A DNA stretch of 64,000 nucleotides, taken from an uncultured Alistipes sp. GTDB lineage: Bacteria; Bacteroidota; Bacteroidia; Bacteroidales; Rikenellaceae. Shown in pieces: positions 1 to 9,415 of this stretch. Every line of letters starts with the position of its first letter. Positions within the stretch are counted from its first letter, which is position 1. The DNA is taken from the NCBI GenBank assembly GCA_944326035.1, contig CALVCS010000007.1, positions 144,466 to 208,465 on the forward strand. Reading direction: 5' to 3'. The translations under genes were made by a program, and so were the position numbers. The notes below the pieces were generated by a model. It made no database searches. It was not told the DNA's origin and saw only the letters and a list, made by a program, of their open reading frames with translations.

Positions 1-1
1 C

Positions 2-60
2 GGACTGGTCGGTCATCCGGCAGCTTGCGTTCTGCGGGACGTATCCATTTTGAGCGAATA
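2..60 (+). CDS. possible 3' tail of an unidentified gene cut by the window edge
   Basis: An open frame runs from the left edge to a TAA stop at 58-60, and a good rho-independent terminator follows at 88-127, so a plus-strand gene probably ends here. Only about 19 residues are visible and I do not recognise them. Another frame stops at 51-53, so the reading frame itself is uncertain. Confidence 0.25.
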
Positions 61-87
61 AGTCTCGACTCACCCCTTATCAAATAT

Positions 88-127
88 AAAGACACGTTTC
101 AGTTTGACTGAACGTGTCTTTTGTTTT
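88..127 (+). terminator. rho-independent terminator
   Basis: A stem of about 14 base pairs with one bulged T (AAGACACGTT then CAGT, pairing with ACTGAACGTGTCTT) has a three-base loop and is followed by a T-rich tail. It should end transcription of the gene that enters from the left edge. Confidence 0.75.
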
Positions 128-260
128 ACGATAAGCCTTATCCCCTCCTGATCCATCCGCTCAACCATCGCGGCACCTCATCAGCACCGCTGCGGCATAT
201 CCGTCGACACGCCAGATTCCATAACGATTCCCCTGCGATGAATCAGACTCGGGCTCGCTT

Positions 261-950
261 TTAGCGTCCTAAAAGTTCCTGAACACGCGCTGCATACTGT
301 TGCCCGACTGGCAGACCGTTTCCATTTTTGAGCGTCACCCGGGTGCGTGTAAACGACTCCACCGAAGCTACCGCAACCACATAAGAACGGTGTATCCGCA
401 AGAATCGTCCTTTAGGCAGCCGATCGTTCACCGTTTTCAGACTTGTCCGGGTGAGAATCGGCCCGCCGGAAAAGCGCATGATTCGCACATAATTGCCCAA
501 TGCCTCTACATACAGTATATCCGAGATCGGAATGCTGACATTGCTGTACTCCTGCTTGACGACAAGCGTCTCCTCGGGCAACACCTTACGCGCTTCAATG
601 CGTCGGATCGCCTTCTCGACCGCTATCTCAAACCGCTGATAAGCAAACGGCTTATGCAAAAAATCCACCGCATCGAGCTCGAATCCCTGCAACGCATACT
701 GCGCATGAGCCGTCGTAAAGATAAAGCAACTCTCGTGCGGCAGAATATCGGCAATCTCCAATCCGCTCAGGCTATTCATCTGAATATCCAGAAAGACCAG
801 GTCGGGTTTACTGCGCTGAATCGCCTCCAACCCCACACGCGGTTCACTATATGTTTGGAGTTCCATACCTCCCTTGCGACGACAAAACTGTTCGATAATC
901 AACAGCGCCATCGGTTCGTCATCTATCGCAATACATCGAATCGGTTTCAT
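261..950 (-). CDS. LytTR-family response regulator
   Basis: Cytoplasmic two-component response regulator of 229 residues. The receiver domain (about 1-120) has the acidic pair D10-D11, the phosphoacceptor D55 in FLDIQM, T80 and the conserved K100 in HKPF. A LytTR DNA-binding domain fills about 127-229, with the typical RIHRSYVV segment. The start codon overlaps the stop of the upstream kinase by four bases (ATGA at 947-950), so the two are translationally coupled and almost certainly form one phosphorelay. The divergent RND efflux genes are a plausible regulon member, but nothing in the sequence proves that. Family assignment is secure; the signal sensed is unknown. Confidence 0.93.
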   Translation of the reverse strand: MKPIRCIAIDDEPMALLIIEQFCRRKGGMELQTYSEPRVGLEAIQRSKPDLVFLDIQMNSLSGLEIADILPHESCFIFTTAHAQYALQGFELDAVDFLHKPFAYQRFEIAVEKAIRRIEARKVLPEETLVVKQEYSNVSIPISDILYVEALGNYVRIMRFSGGPILTRTSLKTVNDRLPKGRFLRIHRSYVVAVASVESFTRTRVTLKNGNGLPVGQQYAARVQELLGR

Positions 951-1954
951 CCCAGCTGAATCTGCAAACGTACTTTATACACATGGTCCTGAGCCCCGGT
1001 CACCAAGGAAAACCGACCAGGATAGAGCAACTCCAACCGCCGACGACAGTTTTCGATCCCGATCGCAGAACTGCCCATCGGAGGTTTTCTCATGACGGCA
1101 TTCTCCGTTTCAAAATCCAAAAGCCCCGCCTCCAAACGAATCAAAATCCGAATCGTGCCATCCTTGTCCGAAGAGGTCCCGTATTTGAAGGCATTCTCCA
1201 CAAACGTAATAAACAACATCGACGGGACCTGCCGGTGTTCGTCATCCACCTCGGTGATCATCTCCACCCGGGTGTGATGATTGAGACGCAAGGATTGCAG
1301 ATCGACATACTGTCGCAGGTATTCGATCTCTTGACCCAACGGAATGGTCTCGGCATGTGTCTGCGCATACATATAACGCAAGATATTGGAAAATTTAATA
1401 AAGACCGACTCCGTCTTGTCCGAATCCGAGATCACGAGGGCATAGAGCGTATTGAGGGTATTAAACAAAAAATGGGGATTGATCTGCGCCTTATAGAGGG
1501 CTAACTCGGCCCGATTTTTTTCCGCTTGGATCTCATGTTTCAACACGATCTGCCGAAAGAGTTCGAACGTCAAGGTGATGGCCAACGAAAACCCCGTCAC
1601 AAACAGAAAAAAGAACCAAACGACCTGCATGCGTATATTCAAACGGGCCATGCGTTTCTCCGGTTCCAAGAGACGCTCTTCGGCAGGCATCGGAAAATAG
1701 GACAACAAAAACGTCACGCCCACCAAGAGCACCATCAACCCCACGATGGTAAAATAACGCCGCTGCATGAACAGCTGCGGTAGTCGAGCCCAGCGGTAGA
1801 TAAAATACAAAGCATAGACGTACACAATCAACACGATGAGAAACACCGTATTGTGCACGATCCATTTATCCACCGGCAACAGCATGATTACCAACGGGAT
1901 AATCACCAAACAAAACAGCAAGTCGATGTATAACGCAATCCGGTTGTTTTTCAT
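947..1954 (-). CDS. LytS-type sensor histidine kinase
   Basis: Membrane sensor kinase of 335 residues. Four hydrophobic segments lie in the first 135 residues, followed by the His_kinase domain: the phosphoacceptor His is in QINPHFLFNTLN (about residue 161), and the C-terminal part carries FVENAFKYG and the GIGIENCRRRLELLYPG ATP-binding motifs. I chose the ATG at 1954 rather than the one at 1981 because a promoter -7 box (TATCTTTG on the minus strand, 1979-1986) overlaps the upstream ATG. It overlaps the downstream response regulator by four bases. No periplasmic sensor domain is evident, so the stimulus may be sensed through the membrane segments. Confidence 0.9.
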   Translation of the reverse strand: MKNNRIALYIDLLFCLVIIPLVIMLLPVDKWIVHNTVFLIVLIVYVYALYFIYRWARLPQLFMQRRYFTIVGLMVLLVGVTFLLSYFPMPAEERLLEPEKRMARLNIRMQVVWFFFLFVTGFSLAITLTFELFRQIVLKHEIQAEKNRAELALYKAQINPHFLFNTLNTLYALVISDSDKTESVFIKFSNILRYMYAQTHAETIPLGQEIEYLRQYVDLQSLRLNHHTRVEMITEVDDEHRQVPSMLFITFVENAFKYGTSSDKDGTIRILIRLEAGLLDFETENAVMRKPPMGSSAIGIENCRRRLELLYPGRFSLVTGAQDHVYKVRLQIQLG

Positions 1955-1978
1955 CAGTCTCCACACATTAGCGTAGAA

Positions 1979-1986
1979 CAAAGATA
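1979..1986 (-). promoter_or_regulatory. sigma-ABfr -7 box for the kinase/regulator pair
   Basis: Minus-strand TATCTTTG matches the Bacteroidetes TAnnTTTG box. No clear TTTG is seen 19-21 bases upstream. Its position implies transcription starts near 1972, which excludes the ATG at 1981 and favours the one at 1954. Confidence 0.5.
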
Positions 1987-2084
1987 CGATATTGTTTGCG
2001 TTTCCGCCCGAAAGAGCTCTTTGCGTTCGTCACCACATTTCCGGCGTTTATCACCACACCGCTGGTCATTCCCTGAAGATTCCA

Positions 2085-2092
2085 TAAATTTG
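2085..2092 (+). promoter_or_regulatory. candidate -7 box upstream of the RND genes
   Basis: TAAATTTG fits TAnnTTTG and lies about 60 bases before the adaptor start. The upstream half is not recognisable. Confidence 0.35.
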
Positions 2093-2151
2093 TTAAAAAA
2101 CATACGTAGACCTTTAAAAAATCAAACAAGCTACATAAACATAACGAAAGG

Positions 2152-3336
2152 ATGAAAAAGACAAGCCATTATCTCGTTTTATGGGGCTTGTCTTTGCTGT
2201 GTGCATGCCAAAGCCAAGAGCAGAGACAACCCGGTGAAACATACAAGACATTGACTGTTGAACCCTCTACCCAAACTTTACAAACGGATTATCCCGTCGC
2301 CCTACGCGGTAAACAATCGGTGGAAATACGCCCGCAAGTCAGCGGCCTGATCACCGAAATATGCATCAATGAAGGCGATGCCGTCCGCCAAGGCCAAGTC
2401 CTTTTCATTATCGATCAGGTCCCGTACAAAGCCGCCCTCGAAACCGCTCGCGCCAATGTCAAAAGTGCCGAGGCCAAACTCCAAACCGCAAAATTAACCG
2501 CCTCCAGCAAAGAGGCCTTGTATAAAGAACAAGTCGTATCGGATTTCGACCTCCAAACGGCACGCAATCAACAATTGGAAGCCGAAGCCGCGCTGGCTCA
2601 GGCTCAGGCAGAAGAGACCAATGCCCGCAATAATCTCTCCTATACAGAGGTCAAAAGCCCGGTCGATGGCGTCGCCAGTATGATTCCCTATCGAGTCGGC
2701 GCCTTAGTCAACAGCAGCATTGCCGAACCGTTAGTGACGGTTTCGGACGATTCGGAAATTTACGCCTACTTTTCGATGGCCGAAAACCAAATGCTCGACC
2801 TGATTCAACAATACGGATCGCTGGATGAAGCCAAAAATTCGATTCCGCCCGTCAATCTGATCCTGAGCAACGGTAAACCCTACACCTATCCAGGCAAAAT
2901 CAATGCCATCAGCGGCACCGTGGACGAAAGTACCGGTGCCGTTAGTTTGCGTGCCGTTTTCAAAAATCCCCACCATCTGTTGCGCAACGGAGCCACCGGG
3001 TTGGTCAGCGTACCGACCCGCTTCGAAGATTGCATCGCCATCCCCCAAGCTGCCACCTACGAAATCCAAAACAAAATATTCGTTTACAAAGTGGTCGACG
3101 GGAAAGCGCAATCCGCCCAAATCACGGTGTTCAAATACAACGACGGGACCAACTACATCGTTGAATCGGGGCTCTCTGTCGGCGACGTGATCATTGCCGA
3201 AGGAGCCGGACTGGTCCGGGAAGGAACTCCGGTCCGAATCGCCGACCCGGCGACCAGCGCCTCCGACTCGACCCGTACCGAACAGACAACCGTGGCACCG
3301 GACTCCACCCTGACGACTCCTCAATCAGCTAAATAA
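2152..3336 (+). CDS. RND efflux periplasmic adaptor subunit (membrane fusion lipoprotein)
   Basis: Adaptor of a tripartite RND efflux pump, 394 residues, of the AcrA/MexA type. The leader ends in LLCAC, so the mature protein probably starts at Cys19 as a lipoprotein on the periplasmic face of the inner membrane. The biotinyl-lipoyl half-motifs (QVSGLITEICINEGDAVRQGQ and SPVDGVASMIPYRVGALV) flank an alpha-hairpin rich in Ala, Glu and Gln at about 95-165; beta-barrel and membrane-proximal domains follow, with a Thr/Ser-rich tail. The pump gene starts eight bases after the stop, so they are co-transcribed. The divergent LytTR system may control it (inference). Confidence 0.93.
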   Translation: MKKTSHYLVLWGLSLLCACQSQEQRQPGETYKTLTVEPSTQTLQTDYPVALRGKQSVEIRPQVSGLITEICINEGDAVRQGQVLFIIDQVPYKAALETARANVKSAEAKLQTAKLTASSKEALYKEQVVSDFDLQTARNQQLEAEAALAQAQAEETNARNNLSYTEVKSPVDGVASMIPYRVGALVNSSIAEPLVTVSDDSEIYAYFSMAENQMLDLIQQYGSLDEAKNSIPPVNLILSNGKPYTYPGKINAISGTVDESTGAVSLRAVFKNPHHLLRNGATGLVSVPTRFEDCIAIPQAATYEIQNKIFVYKVVDGKAQSAQITVFKYNDGTNYIVESGLSVGDVIIAEGAGLVREGTPVRIADPATSASDSTRTEQTTVAPDSTLTTPQSAK

Positions 3337-3344
3337 GTACGGAC

Positions 3345-6300
3345 ATGAAAATCAGAACCTTTATCGACCGTCCCATTCTGGCCGGCGTTATCTCCGTGCT
3401 CATTCTGATTCTGGGTTTGATCGGCCTGAGTCAACTGCCGATCGAACAATTCCCGGAGATCGCCCCACCGACCGTCAGCGTATCGACCACCTATACCGGC
3501 GCCAATGCCGAAACCGTGCTCAAGAGTGTCGTGGTCCCGCTCGAAGAGGCCCTCAACGGCGTGGAGAACATGATGTACATGACCTCCACCAGTACCAATA
3601 CCGGTTCCGCCCGTATTACCGTCTATTTCCGACAGGGCACCGACCCCGACATGGCGACGGTCAATGTGCAGAACCGTATCGCAACCGCTCAGGGGCTGCT
3701 GCCCGCCGAAGTGACCAAAAGCGGGATCACCGTGCGTAAACGCCAAACCAGTAATATCAAAGCCCTGGCCCTGTACAGCCCCAACAACTCGTTCGACGAA
3801 AGATTTTTAAATAACTACCTCAAAATCAATATTGAACCTCGTTTGTCACGTATTGCCGGCGTCGGAGAGGTCAATGTCATGGGGTATGACTATGCGTTAC
3901 GTATTTGGCTCGATCCGAACAAAATGATGAAATACGGCTTGATGCCGTCCGACATCTCGGCCATTCTGGGCGAACAGAACGTGGAAGCCGCCACCGGAAC
4001 GTTGGGGGCTGAATCGAAAAACACCTTCCAATACGTGCTCAAATACCGGGGGCGTTACGATCAAGAGGTCGACTACGAAAATCTGGTCATCAAAGCCTTG
4101 CCCAACGGCGAAGTTCTCTACTTGAAAGATATCGCCACCATCGAATTGGGGTCCAGCGGGTACAGCTATATCGGCGAAACCAGCGGACATCCCGGTTGTA
4201 ACATCATGATCGCCCAGACCTCCGGCTCCAATGCCAACGAGATCATCGAAGAGATCGACAAACTGGTGGCCGAAATCTCCCAGACCCTACCGAAAGGGAT
4301 GAAACTGGTCGACCTGATGAGTACCAAAGACTTCCTCGATGCCTCGATCCACAACGTGATCAAAACCCTGATCGAAGCCATCATTCTGGTCGTGCTGGTC
4401 GTGTATATCTTCCTGCAAAGCTTACGCTCCACGTTTATTCCGGCCCTTTCGATCATCGTCTCCCTGATCGGGACCTTTGCCTTCCTCTACGCCGCCGGAT
4501 TCAGTCTCAACATGCTGACCCTCTTTGCCTTGGTGCTGGTTATCGGGACCGTGGTGGATGATGCCATCGTGGTGGTGGAGGCCGTCCAGGCCAAATTCGA
4601 CGAGGGATACAAATCGGCCTATCTGGCGACCATCGACGCCATGGATGGCATCACGTCGGCCCTGGTAACGACCACCTTCGTCTTCATGGCCGTGTTCATC
4701 CCCGTCAGCTTCATGGGTGGAACCACCGGGACCTTCTACACCCAATTCGGGCTCACCATGGCTGTCGCCGTCGCTATATCCCTGCTCAACGCCCTCACGC
4801 TCTCGCCGGCCCTATGCGCCCTGATCATGACTCCGCACATGACCTCCGAAAACGGCGGCAAACTGAGCTTCTCGTCCCGATTCCATATTGCGTTCGATTC
4901 GGCGTTCCATCGCCTGGTCATGAAATATAAAATCGGGGTCTTCTTCATGCTCAAACGCAAATGGCTGGCGGGTCTGTTACTGGTCGTAGCCTGTGCCGCC
5001 CTGGTATTCCTGATGAAAACCACCAAAACCGGATTGGTGCCTCAGGAAGATATGGGGACCATCTTCGTGGACGTCCGCACCGCACCGGGGAACAGCGTCC
5101 AGGAGACCAAGGTCATCATGGATGAGATCGACCGACGCATCAGCTCCATTCCTCAGATACGCCTCTATTCCAAAGTCACCGGGAACGCTCTTATCAGTGG
5201 TCAGGGTGCCTCCAACGGGATGTTTATCGTCCGCCTTAACCCCTGGGGAGAACGAACGGAAAAAGGAGACGATATCAACTCCGTGATCAGCGAGATCTAC
5301 CGGCGAACAGCCGATATCTCCTCCGCCGAGATTCTGGCTTTCTCCCAACCGATGATTCCGGGATATGGGGTCAACAGCGGTTTCGAAGTCTATGTACAAG
5401 ACCAAAAGGGAGGAACGACCGAGGATCTGCTGAAATATACCCGCCAAATGATCGCCGCCCTGAATGAACGCCCTGAAATCGGGCGAGCCACCACCTCGTT
5501 CGACACCAAATATCCCCAATTCTTGGTGGAAGTGGATGCTGTCCGGTGTAAACAAAACGGCGTTTCTCCTTCAGATGTGTTAAGCACGCTGTCCGGCTAT
5601 ATCGGCGGTAATTACGCCTCCAACATGAACCGTTTCTCTAAACTATATCGCGTGATGGTTCAGGCTTCGCCGGAATTCCGGCTCGATACCGAATCCCTGA
5701 ACAACATGTTCGTCCGTAACGACGCCGGGGAAATGACCCCCATCAGTCAATATCTGAAACTGACCCGTGTCTACGGTTCGGAAATTCTGACCCGATTCAA
5801 CCTCTTCTCGGCCATCTCCGTCAACGGGGCCGCAGCCGCCGGATATAGCTCCGGTCAGGCCATCCAGGCCGTCAAAGAGGTCGCGGCCGAAACCCTTCCG
5901 GCCGGTTACGGATTCGAATTCGGCGGTATGTCGCGTGAAGAGTCCGGCACAGGAAATACCACGACCCTGGTATTCATCATCTGTGTCGTATTCATTTACC
6001 TCATCCTCTGTGCACTGTACGAAAGTCTATTCATTCCGCTGGCCGTCATTCTCTCCGTACCGTTCGGGTTGGCCGGGAGCTTCCTCTTCGCCAAATTGTT
6101 CGGACTGGAAAACAACATCTACCTCCAAACCGGATTGATCATGCTGATCGGCTTGTTGTCGAAGACCGCCATTCTGTTGACCGAATACGCCACCGAACGT
6201 CGTCGACACGGCATGAGTATCGCCCAAGCGGCCGTATCAGCCACCAAAGTACGTCTGCGACCGATCCTGATGACCTCCCTCACCATGATCTTCGGGATGC

Positions 6301-6485
6301 TCCCGATGATGTTTGCCAGCGGTGTGGGAGCCAATGGGAATATCTCCATCGGGGTAGGTACCGTGGGCGGTATGCTCATCGGAACCGTGGCTTTGTTGTT
6401 CATCGTTCCGCCTCTCTTTATGGTCTTCCAATCCCTGCAAGAGAAATGGATGCCCGAACGGAAATTACCGAAAATCGACGCTTAA
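3345..6485 (+). CDS. RND efflux pump inner-membrane transporter (HAE1/AcrB type)
   Basis: Proton-driven multidrug exporter of 1046 residues, the usual AcrB length. The protein opens with the family's typical FIDRPILAGVISVLI segment; the proton-relay Asp pair lies at D405-D406 in GTVVDDAIVVVE, matching AcrB D407-D408. Two six-helix halves with large periplasmic loops are evident, ending in the usual hydrophilic tail after the twelfth helix. It pairs with the adaptor just upstream. No TolC/OprM-type outer-membrane factor follows within the window, so it presumably borrows one encoded elsewhere. Substrate range cannot be read from sequence. Confidence 0.95.
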   Translation: MKIRTFIDRPILAGVISVLILILGLIGLSQLPIEQFPEIAPPTVSVSTTYTGANAETVLKSVVVPLEEALNGVENMMYMTSTSTNTGSARITVYFRQGTDPDMATVNVQNRIATAQGLLPAEVTKSGITVRKRQTSNIKALALYSPNNSFDERFLNNYLKINIEPRLSRIAGVGEVNVMGYDYALRIWLDPNKMMKYGLMPSDISAILGEQNVEAATGTLGAESKNTFQYVLKYRGRYDQEVDYENLVIKALPNGEVLYLKDIATIELGSSGYSYIGETSGHPGCNIMIAQTSGSNANEIIEEIDKLVAEISQTLPKGMKLVDLMSTKDFLDASIHNVIKTLIEAIILVVLVVYIFLQSLRSTFIPALSIIVSLIGTFAFLYAAGFSLNMLTLFALVLVIGTVVDDAIVVVEAVQAKFDEGYKSAYLATIDAMDGITSALVTTTFVFMAVFIPVSFMGGTTGTFYTQFGLTMAVAVAISLLNALTLSPALCALIMTPHMTSENGGKLSFSSRFHIAFDSAFHRLVMKYKIGVFFMLKRKWLAGLLLVVACAALVFLMKTTKTGLVPQEDMGTIFVDVRTAPGNSVQETKVIMDEIDRRISSIPQIRLYSKVTGNALISGQGASNGMFIVRLNPWGERTEKGDDINSVISEIYRRTADISSAEILAFSQPMIPGYGVNSGFEVYVQDQKGGTTEDLLKYTRQMIAALNERPEIGRATTSFDTKYPQFLVEVDAVRCKQNGVSPSDVLSTLSGYIGGNYASNMNRFSKLYRVMVQASPEFRLDTESLNNMFVRNDAGEMTPISQYLKLTRVYGSEILTRFNLFSAISVNGAAAAGYSSGQAIQAVKEVAAETLPAGYGFEFGGMSREESGTGNTTTLVFIICVVFIYLILCALYESLFIPLAVILSVPFGLAGSFLFAKLFGLENNIYLQTGLIMLIGLLSKTAILLTEYATERRRHGMSIAQAAVSATKVRLRPILMTSLTMIFGMLPMMFASGVGANGNISIGVGTVGGMLIGTVALLFIVPPLFMVFQSLQEKWMPERKLPKIDA

Positions 6486-7247
6486 CGCCCGGAGGTAACG
6501 AGACTCGGATGTACAAGAGCCATAGTTGATCGAAGTGTCTGAGATTCAGTGATTCGATCATTCAGCGGGTTCATCGAAGATCCGGAGGTTCAGGATGTGG
6601 GTGATCGGTTCGTCGCCCCTATCTGAGCGTATCCCGATCGGAAGCAGGGAACCAAAACCCGGTACGAGACTTCAGGTAGGTTCCGGGGTTTTGACAGCGC
6701 CCGGGGAATGCGCCGTAACCCACCGAAACGCCCTCTCCGCCGCCCATCAGCGCGCACTGACGCTTCTCAAGGTTTCTCGTTCCCCAAAAACGAACACACG
6801 CCGTAGCGTTTTTCCATCTGCCTTCTGCCTGCTTGACTGCCCCACCCCTCAATGTACGGAGCAGCCGGGCAGGCAGAAGTCTGTTTGTAACGGTTCTGTC
6901 CCTTCAACGACGTTTCCAACCCACACCCACGCTGAACGATAATCATCGGCAAAACCTACCGAAACGCCGAATAGAATCGCCCGCCCGTCTGCATCGTCCC
7001 CGGAACAAGGGCCTTAACAAAGGCCCTTCCAATGACGCTACTCATACCCAAGCTCTCTTTCTGAGCGTAGCTAATCGCTGCGATCAACTCCTCGACAGCC
7101 CACCAGCGATGACAGGCATCGATCCATGCCTAACCGTTTCTTCACTCACGCTATGGCTGGATTTCCCAAGCGTCAGAGCAGCCGTGTCGTCCCCACTTCT
7201 TTATCACTACGAACGAAAGATCGAGACCGTCCACCCCATGCCGCATG
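6486..7247. other. gene-poor spacer between the RND operon and the BASS transporter
   Basis: About 760 bases without a supportable gene. Short open frames here have no family features and conflicting strands. A weak stem (AAAAACG at 6786-6792 with CGTTTTT at 6807-6813) is the only terminator-like structure, and no outer-membrane-factor remnant could be recognised. Confidence 0.5.
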
Positions 7248-7279
7248 TTTGAATAGCCCGGAAATATTCCGTACTTTTG
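7248..7279 (+). promoter_or_regulatory. sigma-ABfr promoter of the BASS transporter gene
   Basis: TTTG at 7248-7251, a 20-base spacer, then TACTTTTG at 7272-7279: a full match to the Bacteroidetes consensus. It sits 23 bases before the ATG at 7303 and therefore rules out the upstream in-frame ATG at 7126. Confidence 0.8.
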
Positions 7280-7302
7280 CGGCAGTTCTAAATCTTTTTA
7301 TC

Positions 7303-8259
7303 ATGGCGCGATTTTTTCACATGGCTATGCTGCAACAACTGAAAACCTGGATGCTACCCATCGCCATGCTCATCGGTGCGCTCTTCTACGATTCTTTCGC
7401 TTCGCTGGCGTTCCTCACTCCCTACCTAATCTTTCTGATGCTGGTGCCCCCCTACTCCAAATTAACCCTCCACCGCATCCGAATGCCTCGTTTCTATCTC
7501 AGTCTGCTGGCCGTGCAGGTGTTCGGCTCGCTGGCCATCTATGCCCTGATCAGCCTATTCGATCCGATTATCGCCCAAGGTGTATTTATCTGCATTCTGG
7601 TGCCCACGGCTACCTCTGCCGCCGTCATTACCGGCATGTTGGGCGGCAGTATCTCCACGTTGGCTACCTACTGTCTGCTCAGTAACTTTACCGTCGCGCT
7701 GATCTCTCCGATCATCTTTTCCTGGATCGGCGAACACGTCTCCATGCCCTTTTTCCAATCGTTCGGCATCATCTGCCGACAGATGTTTCCGCTCTTGATT
7801 CTGCCCTTTCTGTTGGTCTTAGCCCTCAAACGATTCACCCCACGTCTTCACGAACGTCTGCGGCAAAGTCAACAAATCTCGTTCTATCTATGGGCGCTCT
7901 CCCTGACGATCGTCATGGGACGTACCGTTGCCTTTTTGGTTCATCAACAAGCCGCCAACTATAACCGGGAAGCCTTCATCGCCCTCGGATCTCTGGTAGT
8001 CTGCATCCTGCAATTTTTGATCGGCCGACGGATCGGCTCTCATTTTGCCAATCGAATCGCCGGAGCCCAAGGGTTGGGACAAAAAAATACCGTCTTAGCC
8101 ATCTGGATGGCCCAAACCTATCTGAACCCCATCACCTCGGTCGGGGCCGCGGCCTATGTGGTCTGGCAAAACACCATTAACAGCTGGCAACTCTGGTACA
8201 AACGTCACAAAGATCAGCAAACCATCCATCAACACCACTCCCGCGAAATGCACGCCTGA
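7303..8259 (+). CDS. bile acid:sodium symporter (BASS)-family transporter
   Basis: Integral membrane protein of 318 residues with about nine or ten hydrophobic helices. The stretch VPTATSAAVITGMLGG followed by STLATYCLLSN resembles the conserved crossover region of BASS-family sodium-coupled organic anion transporters. The start at 7303 is chosen because a full promoter ends at 7279; the longer frame from 7126 adds a hydrophilic leader that would lie upstream of transcription. The gene stands alone. A short perfect stem at 8408-8424 lies downstream but lacks a T-run. Substrate is unknown; the family also includes transporters of pyruvate, pantoate and other acids. Confidence 0.8.
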   Translation: MARFFHMAMLQQLKTWMLPIAMLIGALFYDSFASLAFLTPYLIFLMLVPPYSKLTLHRIRMPRFYLSLLAVQVFGSLAIYALISLFDPIIAQGVFICILVPTATSAAVITGMLGGSISTLATYCLLSNFTVALISPIIFSWIGEHVSMPFFQSFGIICRQMFPLLILPFLLVLALKRFTPRLHERLRQSQQISFYLWALSLTIVMGRTVAFLVHQQAANYNREAFIALGSLVVCILQFLIGRRIGSHFANRIAGAQGLGQKNTVLAIWMAQTYLNPITSVGAAAYVVWQNTINSWQLWYKRHKDQQTIHQHHSREMHA

Positions 8260-8430
8260 CCCCATCCGCCCGTCACTTATTGACGCGACGACCCGCTGTG
8301 TATTCACCCTCCAAAATGTGTGCGTTTTTCAGTGATCTCTTCGAAGCACTCGCCGGCCACATGGTGTAGACTTTTTCCCAAAACATGGACTTTTTTAGGA
8401 CCTGTTGCTCCAGATTCTCTGGAGGCTAAC

Positions 8431-8461
8431 AATAAAAAAGCCGGACGCATAACGTCCGGCT
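8431..8461 (-). terminator. rho-independent terminator for the U32/methyltransferase operon
   Basis: Read on the minus strand, AGCCGGACG pairs with CGTCCGGCT around a five-base loop, followed by a run of T (A-run at 8434-8439 on the plus strand). It lies 30 bases after the methyltransferase stop. Confidence 0.85.
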
Positions 8462-8491
8462 ATATCATCACATAGAATCCCACGAACGGGG

Positions 8492-9409
8492 CTAATCGCG
8501 CCACAGGCGGCAATAGACCCCCAAAGGCAACATCTTGCCAAACGGATCGGTAAAGGTAAATTCCCCCATCTGCTCCCCGGAGCATTCGCCGACCAACTGC
8601 CGCAATGCCGTACGGGCCAACAACGGCGACATGCCCATCGAATAGAGATTCAGGACCAGAAAAGAGTGGCGTTTCTCCAGTAAACGTCCACACAACGTCA
8701 ACAATTCATTGATATTCTCTTCCAGAATCCACCGCTCCCCTTCGGGTCCTCGTCCATAGGCCGGCGGATCAAGCACAATACCCTGATAGGTTTTCCCCCG
8801 TTTCACTTCCCGACGGGCAAACTTCAAGGCGTCTTCGACCATCCAACGTACCCCATCCAGGCCCGATGCCTCCATATTTTCCCGTGCCCAACTCACGACC
8901 GGTTTGACCGAATCGACATGGGTCACCTGAGCCCCGGCACTCCGAGCCGCCAACGTGGCTCCTCCGGTATAGGCAAATAGATTCAACACCCGAGGCGTTT
9001 CACCCTCCGGTAACATAGGGGTCAACCTTCGAAGTCTTTCATCTATAAACTGCCAGTTCCCAGCCTGTTCCGGGAAGAGACCTACATGTTTGAAGGCCGT
9101 CAGCCCCAGACGCATCCGGAACTTCAAGGAACCGTATTCGTACTTCACCCACCAGCGATCGGGCATCCCCCGCCGACAACTCCAATGACCGCGTTCTTCC
9201 CCGGCCCGAGCTCCTTTATCGCGACGAAAATAGGCATCGGCCCGCTCGATCCACTCCTGCTCGGAGAGCGACCGATTCCAAACGGCCTGAGGCTCCGGAC
9301 GTGCCACGACATACGACCCGAAACGTTCCAACTTCTCGTACGCCCCGCTATCCAACAGCTCATAATCCGTCCAGCCCTCCGGAGCCTGTATGACAATTCG
9401 ATCTTCCAT
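8492..9409 (-). CDS. class I SAM-dependent methyltransferase, RlmI/RlmK-related
   Basis: Predicted cytoplasmic methyltransferase of 305 residues. The SAM-binding motif I is VLNLFAYTGGATLAA at about 140-155, and the catalytic-loop motif is LDPPAYGRGP at about 217-226, as in PF10672 proteins that methylate RNA. Unlike the second RlmI-type gene in this window (32371-33555), it lacks an N-terminal PUA domain. It starts seven bases after the U32 gene stops, so the two should be co-transcribed and may act on the same RNA class; that is inference. The exact target nucleotide is unknown. Confidence 0.85.
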   Translation of the reverse strand: MEDRIVIQAPEGWTDYELLDSGAYEKLERFGSYVVARPEPQAVWNRSLSEQEWIERADAYFRRDKGARAGEERGHWSCRRGMPDRWWVKYEYGSLKFRMRLGLTAFKHVGLFPEQAGNWQFIDERLRRLTPMLPEGETPRVLNLFAYTGGATLAARSAGAQVTHVDSVKPVVSWARENMEASGLDGVRWMVEDALKFARREVKRGKTYQGIVLDPPAYGRGPEGERWILEENINELLTLCGRLLEKRHSFLVLNLYSMGMSPLLARTALRQLVGECSGEQMGEFTFTDPFGKMLPLGVYCRLWRD

Positions 9410-9415
9410 ATTCGA

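Noticed and set aside
6595..6942. 115-codon plus-strand frame in the spacer after the RND operon
   Set aside because: No leader or domain; overlaps several other short frames on both strands.
7126..7302. Upstream extension of the BASS transporter frame
   Set aside because: A complete promoter ends at 7279, so translation from 7126 is unlikely; the added residues are not family-like.
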